A DNA stretch of 12,482 bases from NCBI GenBank assembly GCA_009778295.1, contig WRKB01000291.1, positions 1 through 12,482 on the forward strand, given 5' to 3'. Of the stretch, positions 1 to 6,770 are shown piece by piece (position 1 is the stretch's first letter; every line of letters starts with the position of its first letter). A model generated the notes under the pieces. The model was given only the letters and a program-made list of their open reading frames with translations, searched no databases and was not told the DNA's origin. A program made the position numbers and the translations under genes. The stretch comes from Betaproteobacteria bacterium. Its GTDB lineage: Bacteria > Desulfobacterota > Desulfovibrionia > Desulfovibrionales > Desulfovibrionaceae.

Positions 1-126
1 TATCCGCTTTCCCAACAGGCGAACCTGCAAGGTGCCATCAGCGGCCGTGCCCTGTACGAAGGCACGCTGGATCTGACGGAAGCCATGCACTGGATATCCG
101 CCCAACATGATGAACACGCGTCTTGA
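1..126 (+). CDS. hisA: HisA C-terminal end (partial; histidine biosynthesis isomerase)
   Basis: The first 41 codons are open from base 1 to a TGA at 124-126. They encode the end of a (beta/alpha)8-barrel protein with the segment [15 protein letters not shown], which matches the last strand and helix of HisA, the phosphoribosylformimino-AICAR-phosphate isomerase of histidine biosynthesis. In this family the Gly-Arg-Ala-Leu-Tyr-Glu-Gly motif closes the phosphate-binding end of the barrel. The 5' part lies outside the window, so the start and catalytic aspartates cannot be seen. HisF shares the fold, but its C-terminal motif differs, so HisA is the better call. The last 20 bases overlap the start of the next gene, which suggests coupled translation. 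Confidence 0.85.
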   Translation, partial: YPLSQQANLQGAISGRALYEGTLDLTEAMHWISAQHDEHAS

Positions 127-592
127 TGCGGATATCAAAGCATTGGGCGCCCAATGCATTTCCAGAGGCATACAATGCGCCGTGGCGGAATCTTGCACGG
201 GAGGACTATTAGGTGCGCATATAACACGCCTGCCCGGCGCATCGCGCTGGTTTGCAGGTGGGGTTATTGCGTATGACAACCATGTTAAAATGCGGCTTTT
301 GGGCGTAGAGCCTAATCTGCTGCACACGCACGGCGCGGTGAGTGAACAAGTGGCGCGGCGCATGGCGCAGGGCGTCTGTACCCTTCTGCATGTTCACGCC
401 GCTCTCTCCATTACCGGCATTGCAGGTCCGGACGGCGGCAGCCCGGAAAAACCCGTGGGACTTACCTGGATCGGCTGTGCGCTACGAGGGGATACGCAAG
501 CGTGGTCTTTTCAATTCCAGGGTTCCCGGGAGCAGGTGCGCCAAGCCGCCTGCGCCGAAGCACTCCGCTGTCTGCTTGCGCAATTTCCATAA
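107..592 (+). CDS. pncC: Stand-alone CinA C-terminal domain protein, nicotinamide-nucleotide amidase (PncC type)
   Basis: This 161-residue protein is the single-domain CinA C-terminal (PncC) family. Family members deamidate nicotinamide mononucleotide to nicotinate mononucleotide in pyridine nucleotide salvage in the cytosol. Visible signatures are AESCTGG with the presumed catalytic Ser29, YDNHVK with Tyr56 and Lys61, HGAVSE near residue 75, and [11 protein letters not shown] followed by EKPVG near residues 101-117. The order and spacing closely follow E. coli PncC (about 165 residues). The N-terminal COG1058 domain of full-length CinA is absent. ATG codons at 107 and 110 are both possible starts. 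No good ribosome binding site precedes either, and the gene overlaps hisA by 20 bases, so translational coupling is likely. No link to the flagellar genes downstream is evident. Confidence 0.93.
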   Translation: MMNTRLDADIKALGAQCISRGIQCAVAESCTGGLLGAHITRLPGASRWFAGGVIAYDNHVKMRLLGVEPNLLHTHGAVSEQVARRMAQGVCTLLHVHAALSITGIAGPDGGSPEKPVGLTWIGCALRGDTQAWSFQFQGSREQVRQAACAEALRCLLAQFP

Positions 593-651
593 GCATGCCC
601 CCCTAAAACGCCGCCACATTCTGCCGCCATCTTCTTGAAAAACGGCGGATT

Positions 652-672
652 CCCGGGCATAATCCTCCCGGG
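652..672 (+). repeat. Short GC-rich inverted repeat between cinA and the next gene
   Basis: CCCGGG at 652-657 and CCCGGG at 667-672 can form a 6-bp stem with a 9-base loop. The sequence after it has only scattered T residues, so it is a weak terminator candidate at best. It may simply be chance in a GC-rich spacer. Confidence 0.25.
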
Positions 673-705
673 TGTCTCGTAGCCATGCTTTGAGGAGAGC
701 GACTG

Positions 706-1245
706 ATGGGAAAAGTATATATCTGGCTCGCCGTCATGTCCTCGTTGATCGGCATCATGACGTATTTCTTCCTTCAGGAAGGAGGAGGCGAGGACAGGGG
801 ACCGCGTTATACGCTGGCATCTTTCCAGCGCCAATGGAAAGTCAACTCTCCTAATTCCAAGGCTCGCCTCAGTACGCTTCAAAAAGCTGAAGATGGCTTC
901 GTCGCCGATTACGGCGATGGGGTGAGCGTACTCATCGTCATGCACAAGGAGGCTGTCACAGGGGCGCGCATCCGCTATGAAGCCGGTCCGGATCAGGGGG
1001 CAGGCGGCCCCCGTTTTCTATTGCTTGTCAGTGCGGCCATCAATGTCGGCACCTTCCGCTGGCCTCATGAGCGCATCGAACAGGTGCGGCAGATCTTCAG
1101 CTTTATGACCCCCCAGACCAAAAGCTACCGCTATCTCTATACCACCTTCACCCGCACGTATGATCAGACCAGGGGATGGGAATTCGCTCTGGACTATGTT
1201 CCGAACAAGACGGAAGAAGACTCCGATACAGCATCGCCGCAGTAG
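706..1245 (+). CDS. Unrecognised protein with an N-terminal membrane anchor
   Basis: I do not recognise this 179-residue protein. Residues 4-23 form one hydrophobic helix after a single Lys, as in a signal anchor or uncleaved signal peptide; no lipobox Cys is present. The rest is polar, rich in aromatic residues and arginine, with alternating hydrophobic stretches such as FLLLVSAAINVG near residues 104-115, suggesting a folded extracytoplasmic domain. The C-terminus is acidic and disordered-looking (NKTEEDSDT). A strong GAGGAGAG at 692-699 sits at the right distance from ATG 706, so the start is well supported. It lies 113 bp after cinA and 231 bp before fliR in the same direction. A flagellar or envelope role is possible only by position. 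Confidence 0.75.
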   Translation: MGKVYIWLAVMSSLIGIMTYFFLQEGGGEDRGPRYTLASFQRQWKVNSPNSKARLSTLQKAEDGFVADYGDGVSVLIVMHKEAVTGARIRYEAGPDQGAGGPRFLLLVSAAINVGTFRWPHERIEQVRQIFSFMTPQTKSYRYLYTTFTRTYDQTRGWEFALDYVPNKTEEDSDTASPQ

Positions 1246-1281
1246 AAATATACTTTCCTCTGAAGAGAAACATGGCAGAAT

Positions 1282-1380
1282 ATGTTGAAAAAGGCCGCCA
1301 AAACGGCCTCTGCGCGTATTCGGGAAGCTTTTGACGGAGAGGCGGAACGTCTTGGCCTGAAAACGGAATGGGATGTATGA
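1282..1380 (+). CDS. Possible 32-residue small protein
   Basis: An ATG at 1282 opens a 32-codon frame ending in TGA at 1378-1380. The product would be strongly charged and helical: a Lys/Ala-rich start (LKKAAKTASARIREAF), then an acidic middle and a C-terminal EWDV. It lies in the same frame as the preceding 179-residue gene, separated from it by stops at 1243-1245 and 1261. It could therefore be an independent micro-ORF or the remnant of a once longer C-terminus. GAAGAG at 1262-1267 is rather far (14 bases) to act as its ribosome binding site. The composition looks protein-like, but a frame this short can arise by chance. Confidence 0.25.
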   Translation: MLKKAAKTASARIREAFDGEAERLGLKTEWDV

Positions 1381-1387
1381 ATTGAAT

Positions 1388-1519
1388 ATGGACAAGGAAG
1401 TCGTAACTCCACATAAACGGCGTCAAAACGACTTTCTGCCGCTCCTTTTTGGCGCATTGTTTGCATTACGTCCGGCATGGATATCTACCATTTCAATCCC
1501 GAGCATATCCTCAGCCTGA
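1388..1519 (+). CDS. Possible 43-residue leader ORF overlapping the fliR start
   Basis: An ATG at 1388 opens a 43-codon frame ending in TGA at 1517-1519, inside fliR. The final A of the stop is the first base of the in-frame ATG of fliR codon 15 (TGATG), an arrangement typical of translational coupling. The product would have a basic N-terminal part (TPHKRRQ) followed by a short hydrophobic stretch (LPLLFGALFAL). No clear ribosome binding site precedes it. The frame also runs through the sigma-54-like promoter, which argues that the overlap may be accidental. I treat it as weak. Confidence 0.15.
   Translation: MDKEVVTPHKRRQNDFLPLLFGALFALRPAWISTISIPSISSA
1449..1466 (+). promoter_or_regulatory. 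Sigma-54-like promoter before fliR
   Basis: TTGGCGCATTGTTTGCAT has the required GG (1451-1452), exactly 10 bases, then GC (1463-1464). It matches the -24 TTGGC and -12 TTGCA elements well. Sigma-54 control of export-gate genes is common in polarly flagellated bacteria. The predicted transcription start would be about 1475, almost at the fliR ATG (1477), leaving no room for a ribosome binding site. Either the mRNA is near-leaderless or the match is fortuitous. Confidence 0.4.
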
Positions 1520-2280
1520 TGCTGACGCTCATGCGCATCAGCATCGTGCTGTTTCTCATGCCGGTTTTCAACACCAATTCATTACCCATGCAGGTGAAAG
1601 CTTCCATCAGCCTGGTGCTGACCCTGGCGCTGTGGCCCCATGTCGCCCTAGCCGGTACGGATATGCCTCCCCACCCGCTCTCCCTAGGTTTGATGTTCCT
1701 TGGTGAACTTCTCCTGGGACTTATCATGGGCATGGTGGTGCAATTTTTATTCGTCGGCATTCAGAGCGGCGGAGAACTCCTTGGCTTTCAAATGGGTTTT
1801 ACCATGGTGAATGTCGCAGATCCTCTCTCCGGCATCCAAAATGGCGCAGCCGCGTATTTTTTGTGGATGGTGTCCATGCTCACCTTTTTGGCTCTTGACG
1901 GGCATTTATTCATGATCAAAGCCCTGGCGGACAGTTTCCGCCTTGTGCCGGCGGGCGGCCTGCTTTTAGGGGACATCCTGATACGCCAGGTTTTTGACCT
2001 TTCGACACAGCTCTTCGTTATTGCCGTCAAAGTGGCGGCACCTGTGATGGTGGCGCTTTTTCTCACGGAACTCGCCCTTGGCCTGATGAACAGGGCTGCC
2101 CCGCAGATGCAGGTCATGCTCATCGGCTTCCCCCTCAAAATTGCCGCCGGATTCTTCTTTTTAGGGCTGTTGCTGGTTATCCTTTCCTCACAGATCGAAC
2201 AGTTCGTGCTTGGTATGAATCCCATGTTCCTCAACCTACTCAAGGCAGGCAGCCCTTTGTTCCACAATATTGCTCCATAG
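1477..2280 (+). CDS. fliR: Flagellar export gate protein FliR
   Basis: This 267-residue, very hydrophobic protein matches FliR, an inner-membrane core component of the flagellar type III export gate with FliP and FliQ. The length is normal for the family (about 255-265). The N-terminus (FNPEHILSLMLTLMRI then FLMPVFNT) aligns with the first FliR helix. GELLGFQMGF near residues 92-101 and the following NVADPLSGIQ are the family's conserved central region. Several further hydrophobic segments run to near residue 250. Codon 1 at 1477 gives the full expected N-terminus, although no Shine-Dalgarno sequence precedes it; ATGs at codons 15 and 19 would cut into the first helix. flhB follows after 75 bp. 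FliP and FliQ are not encoded in this window. Confidence 0.95.
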   Translation: MDIYHFNPEHILSLMLTLMRISIVLFLMPVFNTNSLPMQVKASISLVLTLALWPHVALAGTDMPPHPLSLGLMFLGELLLGLIMGMVVQFLFVGIQSGGELLGFQMGFTMVNVADPLSGIQNGAAAYFLWMVSMLTFLALDGHLFMIKALADSFRLVPAGGLLLGDILIRQVFDLSTQLFVIAVKVAAPVMVALFLTELALGLMNRAAPQMQVMLIGFPLKIAAGFFFLGLLLVILSSQIEQFVLGMNPMFLNLLKAGSPLFHNIAP

Positions 2281-2295
2281 ACCACAGTCAGGTTG

Positions 2296-2313
2296 CCGGC
2301 ACAAATCTGGCAT
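2296..2313 (+). promoter_or_regulatory. Sigma-54-like site before flhB
   Basis: CCGGCACAAATCTGGCAT has GG (2298-2299), 10 bases, then GC (2310-2311). The -24 half (GGCAC) is excellent; the -12 half (TGGCA) is one base off TTGCA. Transcription would start near 2322, giving a leader of about 34 bases that contains the flhB ribosome binding site. An overlapping alternative, GG 2309-2310 to GC 2320-2321, has a better TTGC but only 9 bases between, which sigma-54 seldom tolerates. Confidence 0.3.
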
Positions 2314-2355
2314 ACTCTTGCGAAACTGCCCCCGGACATTCAACAGGGAACAACC

Positions 2356-3435
2356 ATGTTCGGAAAACAACAAGACCCCAGCAAAACAGAAAAAGCAACC
2401 GCAAAACGCCGCAAAAAGCAGCGCGAAGAGGGAAATGTTCCCAAATCACAGGAAGCAACCAAAGCCGTAAGTCTGGCCGCCGGACTCATCGGCCTGTATG
2501 TCTGGATTGGCTCTATTTCAAATGAATTCAAAGTGTTGTATAGATATTTTTTTCAGCATGCCTCGGAGTATATCATCACCGAGCAAAGCGTCATGGATAT
2601 GGCGTTCTGGGTTTCCGGCCTGCTGGCCAAAATTCTTCTCCCCTTCCTGCTTTTTATCGCCGTCATTGTCTACCTCACGATCCGCCTCCAGGTGGGCAAA
2701 CTTTGGACCACAAAGGTGTTCAAGTTCAAACTGATGCGATTCAATCTGCTCAATGGGCTGAAAAATATTTTTGCCTCGCCGCAATCGCTGCTGCGCCTGC
2801 TTAAAAGCATCATCATGATATTCATCATCGCCATTGTGCCCTATGTGGTGATCAAGCGGGAGTTCCCCGGCTTCCTCAACATGTATTACACAACCGCTGA
2901 AGGCGTTGCATCCTATATGCTTGTCACAGGCTTCTGGATGGTAGCCTATACGCTAGTGCCCATATTTGCCGTGGCTGCCTTCGACCTGTGGCAATCGCGC
3001 TATGCCTATGAGGAAGGCATCAAAATGACCAAAGAAGAAATCAAGGATGAACGCAAGCAGCAGGAAGGGGACCCGGTCATCAAACAGAAGCAGCGACAGA
3101 AGATGATGGCCTTTGTTGCCAAGCGCATGCTGCAGGATGTGAAGAAGGCTGATGTCGTCATCACCAACCCCACACACTATGCAGTCGCGCTGTATTATAA
3201 TCCTGCCGAAGCTTCCGCGCCTGTCGTCGTGGCCAAGGGACTCAATCATCTGGCTGAAAAAATCAAAGCCATCGCCCGTGAAAACAATGTGCCAATCCGC
3301 GAAAACAAACCCTTGGCACAAGCTTTGTATAAGACAGTGGAAATCGGGGACATGATCCCCGAGGAACTTTTCAAAGCGGTCGCCTCCATACTGGCAAGCA
3401 TCTGGAGACTCAAGAACAAAATGCCCGGCAGATAA
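2356..3435 (+). CDS. flhB: Flagellar export gate and substrate-switch protein FlhB
   Basis: FlhB is the inner-membrane export protein that switches secretion from rod-hook to filament substrates after autocleavage. I take ATG 2356 as the start (359 residues): AGGGAA at 2345-2350 sits 5 bases upstream, and the product begins with the usual basic FlhB N-terminus (KRRKKQREEGNVPKSQEATKA). An in-frame ATG at 2293 would add 21 residues unlike the family and lacks such a site. Four hydrophobic segments follow, then a charged linker (EIKDERKQQEGDPVIK). The cleavage motif N271-P272-T273-H274 is intact, nearly the same position as in Salmonella FlhB. The C-terminal domain continues through VVAKG and NVPIRENKPLAQALY. 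It lies between fliR and flhA, as in many flagellar clusters. Confidence 0.96.
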   Translation: MFGKQQDPSKTEKATAKRRKKQREEGNVPKSQEATKAVSLAAGLIGLYVWIGSISNEFKVLYRYFFQHASEYIITEQSVMDMAFWVSGLLAKILLPFLLFIAVIVYLTIRLQVGKLWTTKVFKFKLMRFNLLNGLKNIFASPQSLLRLLKSIIMIFIIAIVPYVVIKREFPGFLNMYYTTAEGVASYMLVTGFWMVAYTLVPIFAVAAFDLWQSRYAYEEGIKMTKEEIKDERKQQEGDPVIKQKQRQKMMAFVAKRMLQDVKKADVVITNPTHYAVALYYNPAEASAPVVVAKGLNHLAEKIKAIARENNVPIRENKPLAQALYKTVEIGDMIPEELFKAVASILASIWRLKNKMPGR

Positions 3436-3511
3436 GAGAAAAAAGGCCGGAGGATTCTCAGGCCCCTTCCGTATAAGACACACGCCGGAGAAATGACGGA
3501 GCGTCAATACC

Positions 3512-5614
3512 ATGGCTGCAACTGCCCCAAAACTTGATTATGCGCGATTTTCCAGGCAGGGCGAAGTTATGCTCGCCGCGGGGGTGGTGACCATCCTGTT
3601 TGTGATGTTGGTGCCTCTTCCCACCTTCCTGCTGGATATCATGCTTTGCGTAAGCATCACCTCCGCACTGCTCGTACTTATGACCGCCATGTTTATGACC
3701 TCGCCCCTGGAATTTTCGATCTTTCCTTCCTTACTGCTTGTCACCACCTTGTTGCGTCTTGCGCTCAACGTGGCCTCCACACGGCTGATCCTGCTGAACG
3801 GCGATGCGGGAACCAGCGCGGCGGGTGAAGTTATCCGCGCCTTCGGCGAATTCGTCGTGGGCGGAAGTTACGTTGTAGGCGCCGTTATCTTTATGATCCT
3901 TTTTATCCTGAACAAAACCGTCATCACCGCCGGTACGACGCGTATCGCCGAAGTGGCAGCCCGCTTCACGCTTGATGCCATGCCCGGCAAACAGATGGCC
4001 ATTGAGGCCGACCTCAACTCCGGCCTGATCAATGAAGAGGAGGCCACGGCACAACGTAAGGCTTTGCGCAAGGAAGCGGATTTTTATGGCGCTATGGACG
4101 GCGCCTGTAAATTTGTTTCTGGAGATGTCAACGCCGGGATGCTGATCACTTTGGTAAACCTCATCGGCGGCATCATTATCGGCGTAGTGCAGAAGGACAT
4201 GGCCTGGGAAACGGCTCTGACCACCTATTCATTGCTGACGATCGGCGACGGTCTGGTAGCCACCATTCCTTCAATCATCGTTTCCACCGCCACAGGCATC
4301 CTGGTATCGCGCGCCGCCTCTGAAGCAAAAATGGGCGAAGAATTCCTGGCCCAGCTTACGTACAACAAGCGGGCGCTCCAAGTCGTCAGCAGCGTGCTCA
4401 TTGTCTTTGCCATGGTACCCGGCCTCCCAACACTCCCCTTCCTGACCCTGTCTGTGGTCACATTCCTGGTAGCCCGCTACGTCAGTCCACAAGACGATAT
4501 GGAAGAAGACGGCATGGCCGGCAAAAAAGGTTCGAAAAAATCCGGCAGACTTAATGAACCTGCTGAAACTCCTGAAGAGGTTCAGGAACTTCTGCCCCTT
4601 GATATGCTGGAACTGGAAGTCGGTTATGGACTTATCCCCCTAGTGGATGAAAATCAAAACGGCAACCTGCTTTCGCGTATCCGTTCCATTCGTCGCCAAT
4701 TTGCCCTGGATATGGGGGTCGTCATCCCTTCACTGCACCTGCGCGACAACTTGCAGCTCAAACCCGGGCAATATGCCCTGCTTATCAAAGGCAATCAGGT
4801 GGCTGCGGCCGAAATACTGGTTGATCACTTCCTGGCCATGGATCCCGGCAACGTCAACAAGCCTATTGCCGGAGTAGAAACCCGGGAGCCGGCTTTCAAC
4901 CTGCCCGCTCTCTGGATTCCCGAAAGTCAGCGTGAGGAAGCCATGATGTCCGGCTATACCGTGGTTGATCCCGCAACGGTCATCGCTACCCACTTGACAG
5001 AAGTATTTCGCCGTCATTTGGGAGATTTTCTGGATCGACAGGCAGTGCAGGGACTTTTGGACACGCTGGCCAAAAATTCCCCCAAGGTGGTGGAAGACTT
5101 GACGCCCAACACACTCGGACTTGGCATTATTCAGAAAGTCTTGCAGAATATGGTGCGTGAGCAGGTTTCCATACGCGATATGCTGACTATCGTAGAAACC
5201 CTTGCCGATTTCGGCGGCGCTGTGAAACATGCGGATATCCTGACGGAATACGTACGCGAACGTCTTGCCAGATCTATCGTAAGGCCGTACATGGACAGTG
5301 AAGGGGCGCTGCCCGTCATCACACTGGATCCGGTGGCGGAAAAGACTCTCCAGGAAGGTATCCGCCAGACGGATGGAGGAGCCTTTCTTTCCCTGCATCC
5401 CGCAACGGCGCAAAAACTTATTCAGAGCATCAGCAAAACTGTGGAGGCCGCCGTTGTGACAGATGGACAGCCTGTTGTGCTGGCATCGCCCGTGGTGCGT
5501 CCGCATCTGTCGCAATTGGTCACGCGTTTTCTACCCAATGTGGCCGTGATTTCTCAGGCGGAAATACCGCCGGATACACGTTTGCAGGCTATCGGCGCGG
5601 CAGGAATTGATTAG
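3512..5614 (+). CDS. flhA: Flagellar export gate protein FlhA
   Basis: At 700 residues this is a full-length FlhA, the export-gate protein whose cytosolic ring docks chaperone-substrate complexes. The N-terminal half carries the expected hydrophobic segments (from about residue 18) and the FHIPEP-family signature LLRLALNVASTRLIL near residues 80-95. The cytoplasmic loop contains DAMPGKQMAIEADLNSGLI and EADFYGAMDGACKF, with Asp196 in the conserved MDGA motif implicated in proton-driven export. A charged linker near residues 330-365 (KKGSKKSG then acidic residues) leads into the cytosolic domain, starting around LELEVGYGLIPLVDE. The ATG at 3512 is preceded by GGAG at 3498-3501. It follows flhB by 76 bp and precedes flhF by 75 bp. 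All motifs look intact. Confidence 0.97.
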   Translation: MAATAPKLDYARFSRQGEVMLAAGVVTILFVMLVPLPTFLLDIMLCVSITSALLVLMTAMFMTSPLEFSIFPSLLLVTTLLRLALNVASTRLILLNGDAGTSAAGEVIRAFGEFVVGGSYVVGAVIFMILFILNKTVITAGTTRIAEVAARFTLDAMPGKQMAIEADLNSGLINEEEATAQRKALRKEADFYGAMDGACKFVSGDVNAGMLITLVNLIGGIIIGVVQKDMAWETALTTYSLLTIGDGLVATIPSIIVSTATGILVSRAASEAKMGEEFLAQLTYNKRALQVVSSVLIVFAMVPGLPTLPFLTLSVVTFLVARYVSPQDDMEEDGMAGKKGSKKSGRLNEPAETPEEVQELLPLDMLELEVGYGLIPLVDENQNGNLLSRIRSIRRQFALDMGVVIPSLHLRDNLQLKPGQYALLIKGNQVAAAEILVDHFLAMDPGNVNKPIAGVETREPAFNLPALWIPESQREEAMMSGYTVVDPATVIATHLTEVFRRHLGDFLDRQAVQGLLDTLAKNSPKVVEDLTPNTLGLGIIQKVLQNMVREQVSIRDMLTIVETLADFGGAVKHADILTEYVRERLARSIVRPYMDSEGALPVITLDPVAEKTLQEGIRQTDGGAFLSLHPATAQKLIQSISKTVEAAVVTDGQPVVLASPVVRPHLSQLVTRFLPNVAVISQAEIPPDTRLQAIGAAGID

Positions 5615-5689
5615 TTAGGCCTTTACGAAGTATATGGTACTGGCAGATCGCACATGATGGATGCGTACAGCCAACTAAAAGAGTCTCCC

Positions 5690-6754
5690 ATGCAGGTCAA
5701 AAATTTTACAGGCACAAGCACCCAGGAAGTGCTGGCACGGATCAAGGCCGAATTGGGCCCCGACGCGGTTATTCTCAGCAATCGCAGCTTCAGGAAAGGC
5801 GGCCTGCGTTGCCATGAAGTCACCGCAGGCATTGAGCGCCCCGGCGGGATCCAGGACGAAACAGATCACGCCATCCCGCCGGGCTGGGTTGACTGGCATA
5901 AGGACTGGATGCAGATCAAAAACCACATCTACGCATTGATGAAGCCCGCGTTGAACCTGGATCAACTCAGCCCCAGGCAACGCGTCGCCTTGGAATATCT
6001 CCAGCGGGAAGGTGTCGACGACGAGGTTTTGCTTGAATTGTACCATAAGCTTGTCGCAAAGCCCGGCCTTTCCGTTCTTGAGCCTCTGGACGCCATGATG
6101 CCGGTGCGCCCGTGGTCTCGGAGGGCATGGCAAGAGCAGGTACATATCCTGGCTGGTCCCTTCGGCGGCGGCAAAAGCGCAAGCGCCTTGCGCATGGCGC
6201 TGCTCCTGCACGAGGAAGATCCGGAATTGAAAATTGCCTTTGTCAATGTCGACTGTGTCCGCGGCACTGGTCGCCTTGTACTCAGACACTGGGCCGAGCT
6301 TTCCAACTTCGCTTATTACGAAGCCCCGGATGCTTCAAGCATGCGCAAAGCCTTGAGCGACTGCGCGGACACCGACTATGTATTTGTAGATATGCCGGGT
6401 TTGGAGCGTTCGGCTACGCTCATGCAACAACTCTCGGCTCTGGGTATCGATTCCATCGGTGCCGCTACGCATCTTGCCCTGCCGCCGCACTGCGCGCCCC
6501 TACAGACAACCACTTTTCTAACGCGTTACAAGGGCACGGAAAACAGCAGCCTGGTCTGGACCAAGCTGGACGAGACGGTCAGCTACGGCGCCATGCTGAA
6601 TGTGAGCCATATGTCCGGATTGCCTGTCTCAGCTCTTTCGTATGGCCCAGGTCTGCGTGGCACTCTGGGTACCGCACAGTCTTCCCTGATCTGGCGTCTG
6701 ATTTTCAAGCGTCAGCTTCCGGGCGAAAATGCTCCCATCCCCGGAATGTCTTAA
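5690..6754 (+). CDS. flhF: Divergent FlhF, SRP-type GTPase for flagellar placement
   Basis: FlhF is an SRP-family GTPase that recruits early flagellar parts to the cell pole. The start at 5690 gives 354 residues beginning MQVKNFTGTSTQEVLARIK, the standard FlhF B-domain opening, followed by ELGPDAVILSNR. An ATG at 5654 would add 12 unrelated residues. A linker and N-domain-like helices cover about residues 60-135. The G domain has a P-loop GPFGGGKS (Lys162) and TKLDE (291-295). The other motifs are unusual. The family DTYR segment reads DCVR, and the following GA..QL positions are changed. DTAGRS reads DMPGLERS (Asp234 to Gly237), and the C-terminal GQ..P motif reads GPGLRG. The protein is also shorter than many FlhFs. 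The flhA-flhF-flhG position strongly supports identity; full GTPase activity is uncertain. Confidence 0.9.
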   Translation: MQVKNFTGTSTQEVLARIKAELGPDAVILSNRSFRKGGLRCHEVTAGIERPGGIQDETDHAIPPGWVDWHKDWMQIKNHIYALMKPALNLDQLSPRQRVALEYLQREGVDDEVLLELYHKLVAKPGLSVLEPLDAMMPVRPWSRRAWQEQVHILAGPFGGGKSASALRMALLLHEEDPELKIAFVNVDCVRGTGRLVLRHWAELSNFAYYEAPDASSMRKALSDCADTDYVFVDMPGLERSATLMQQLSALGIDSIGAATHLALPPHCAPLQTTTFLTRYKGTENSSLVWTKLDETVSYGAMLNVSHMSGLPVSALSYGPGLRGTLGTAQSSLIWRLIFKRQLPGENAPIPGMS

Positions 6755-6770
6755 GAATTCGGAGTCCGTT

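Noticed and set aside
1288..1309. Terminator-like hairpin plus T run when read on the - strand (AGGCCG arms at 1292-1297 and 1304-1309)
   Set aside because: There is no - strand gene for it to end, and on the + strand no T tract follows the stem. The arms fall in Ala/Lys codons of the possible small ORF.
2293..2355. Upstream in-frame ATG giving a 380-residue FlhB
   Set aside because: The extra 21 residues do not resemble FlhB N-termini, and the ATG at 2356 has a good ribosome binding site and places the NPTH site at the usual position.
4730..5515. 261-codon open frame on the - strand
   Set aside because: Antisense to the conserved cytosolic domain of flhA; a by-product of codon bias.
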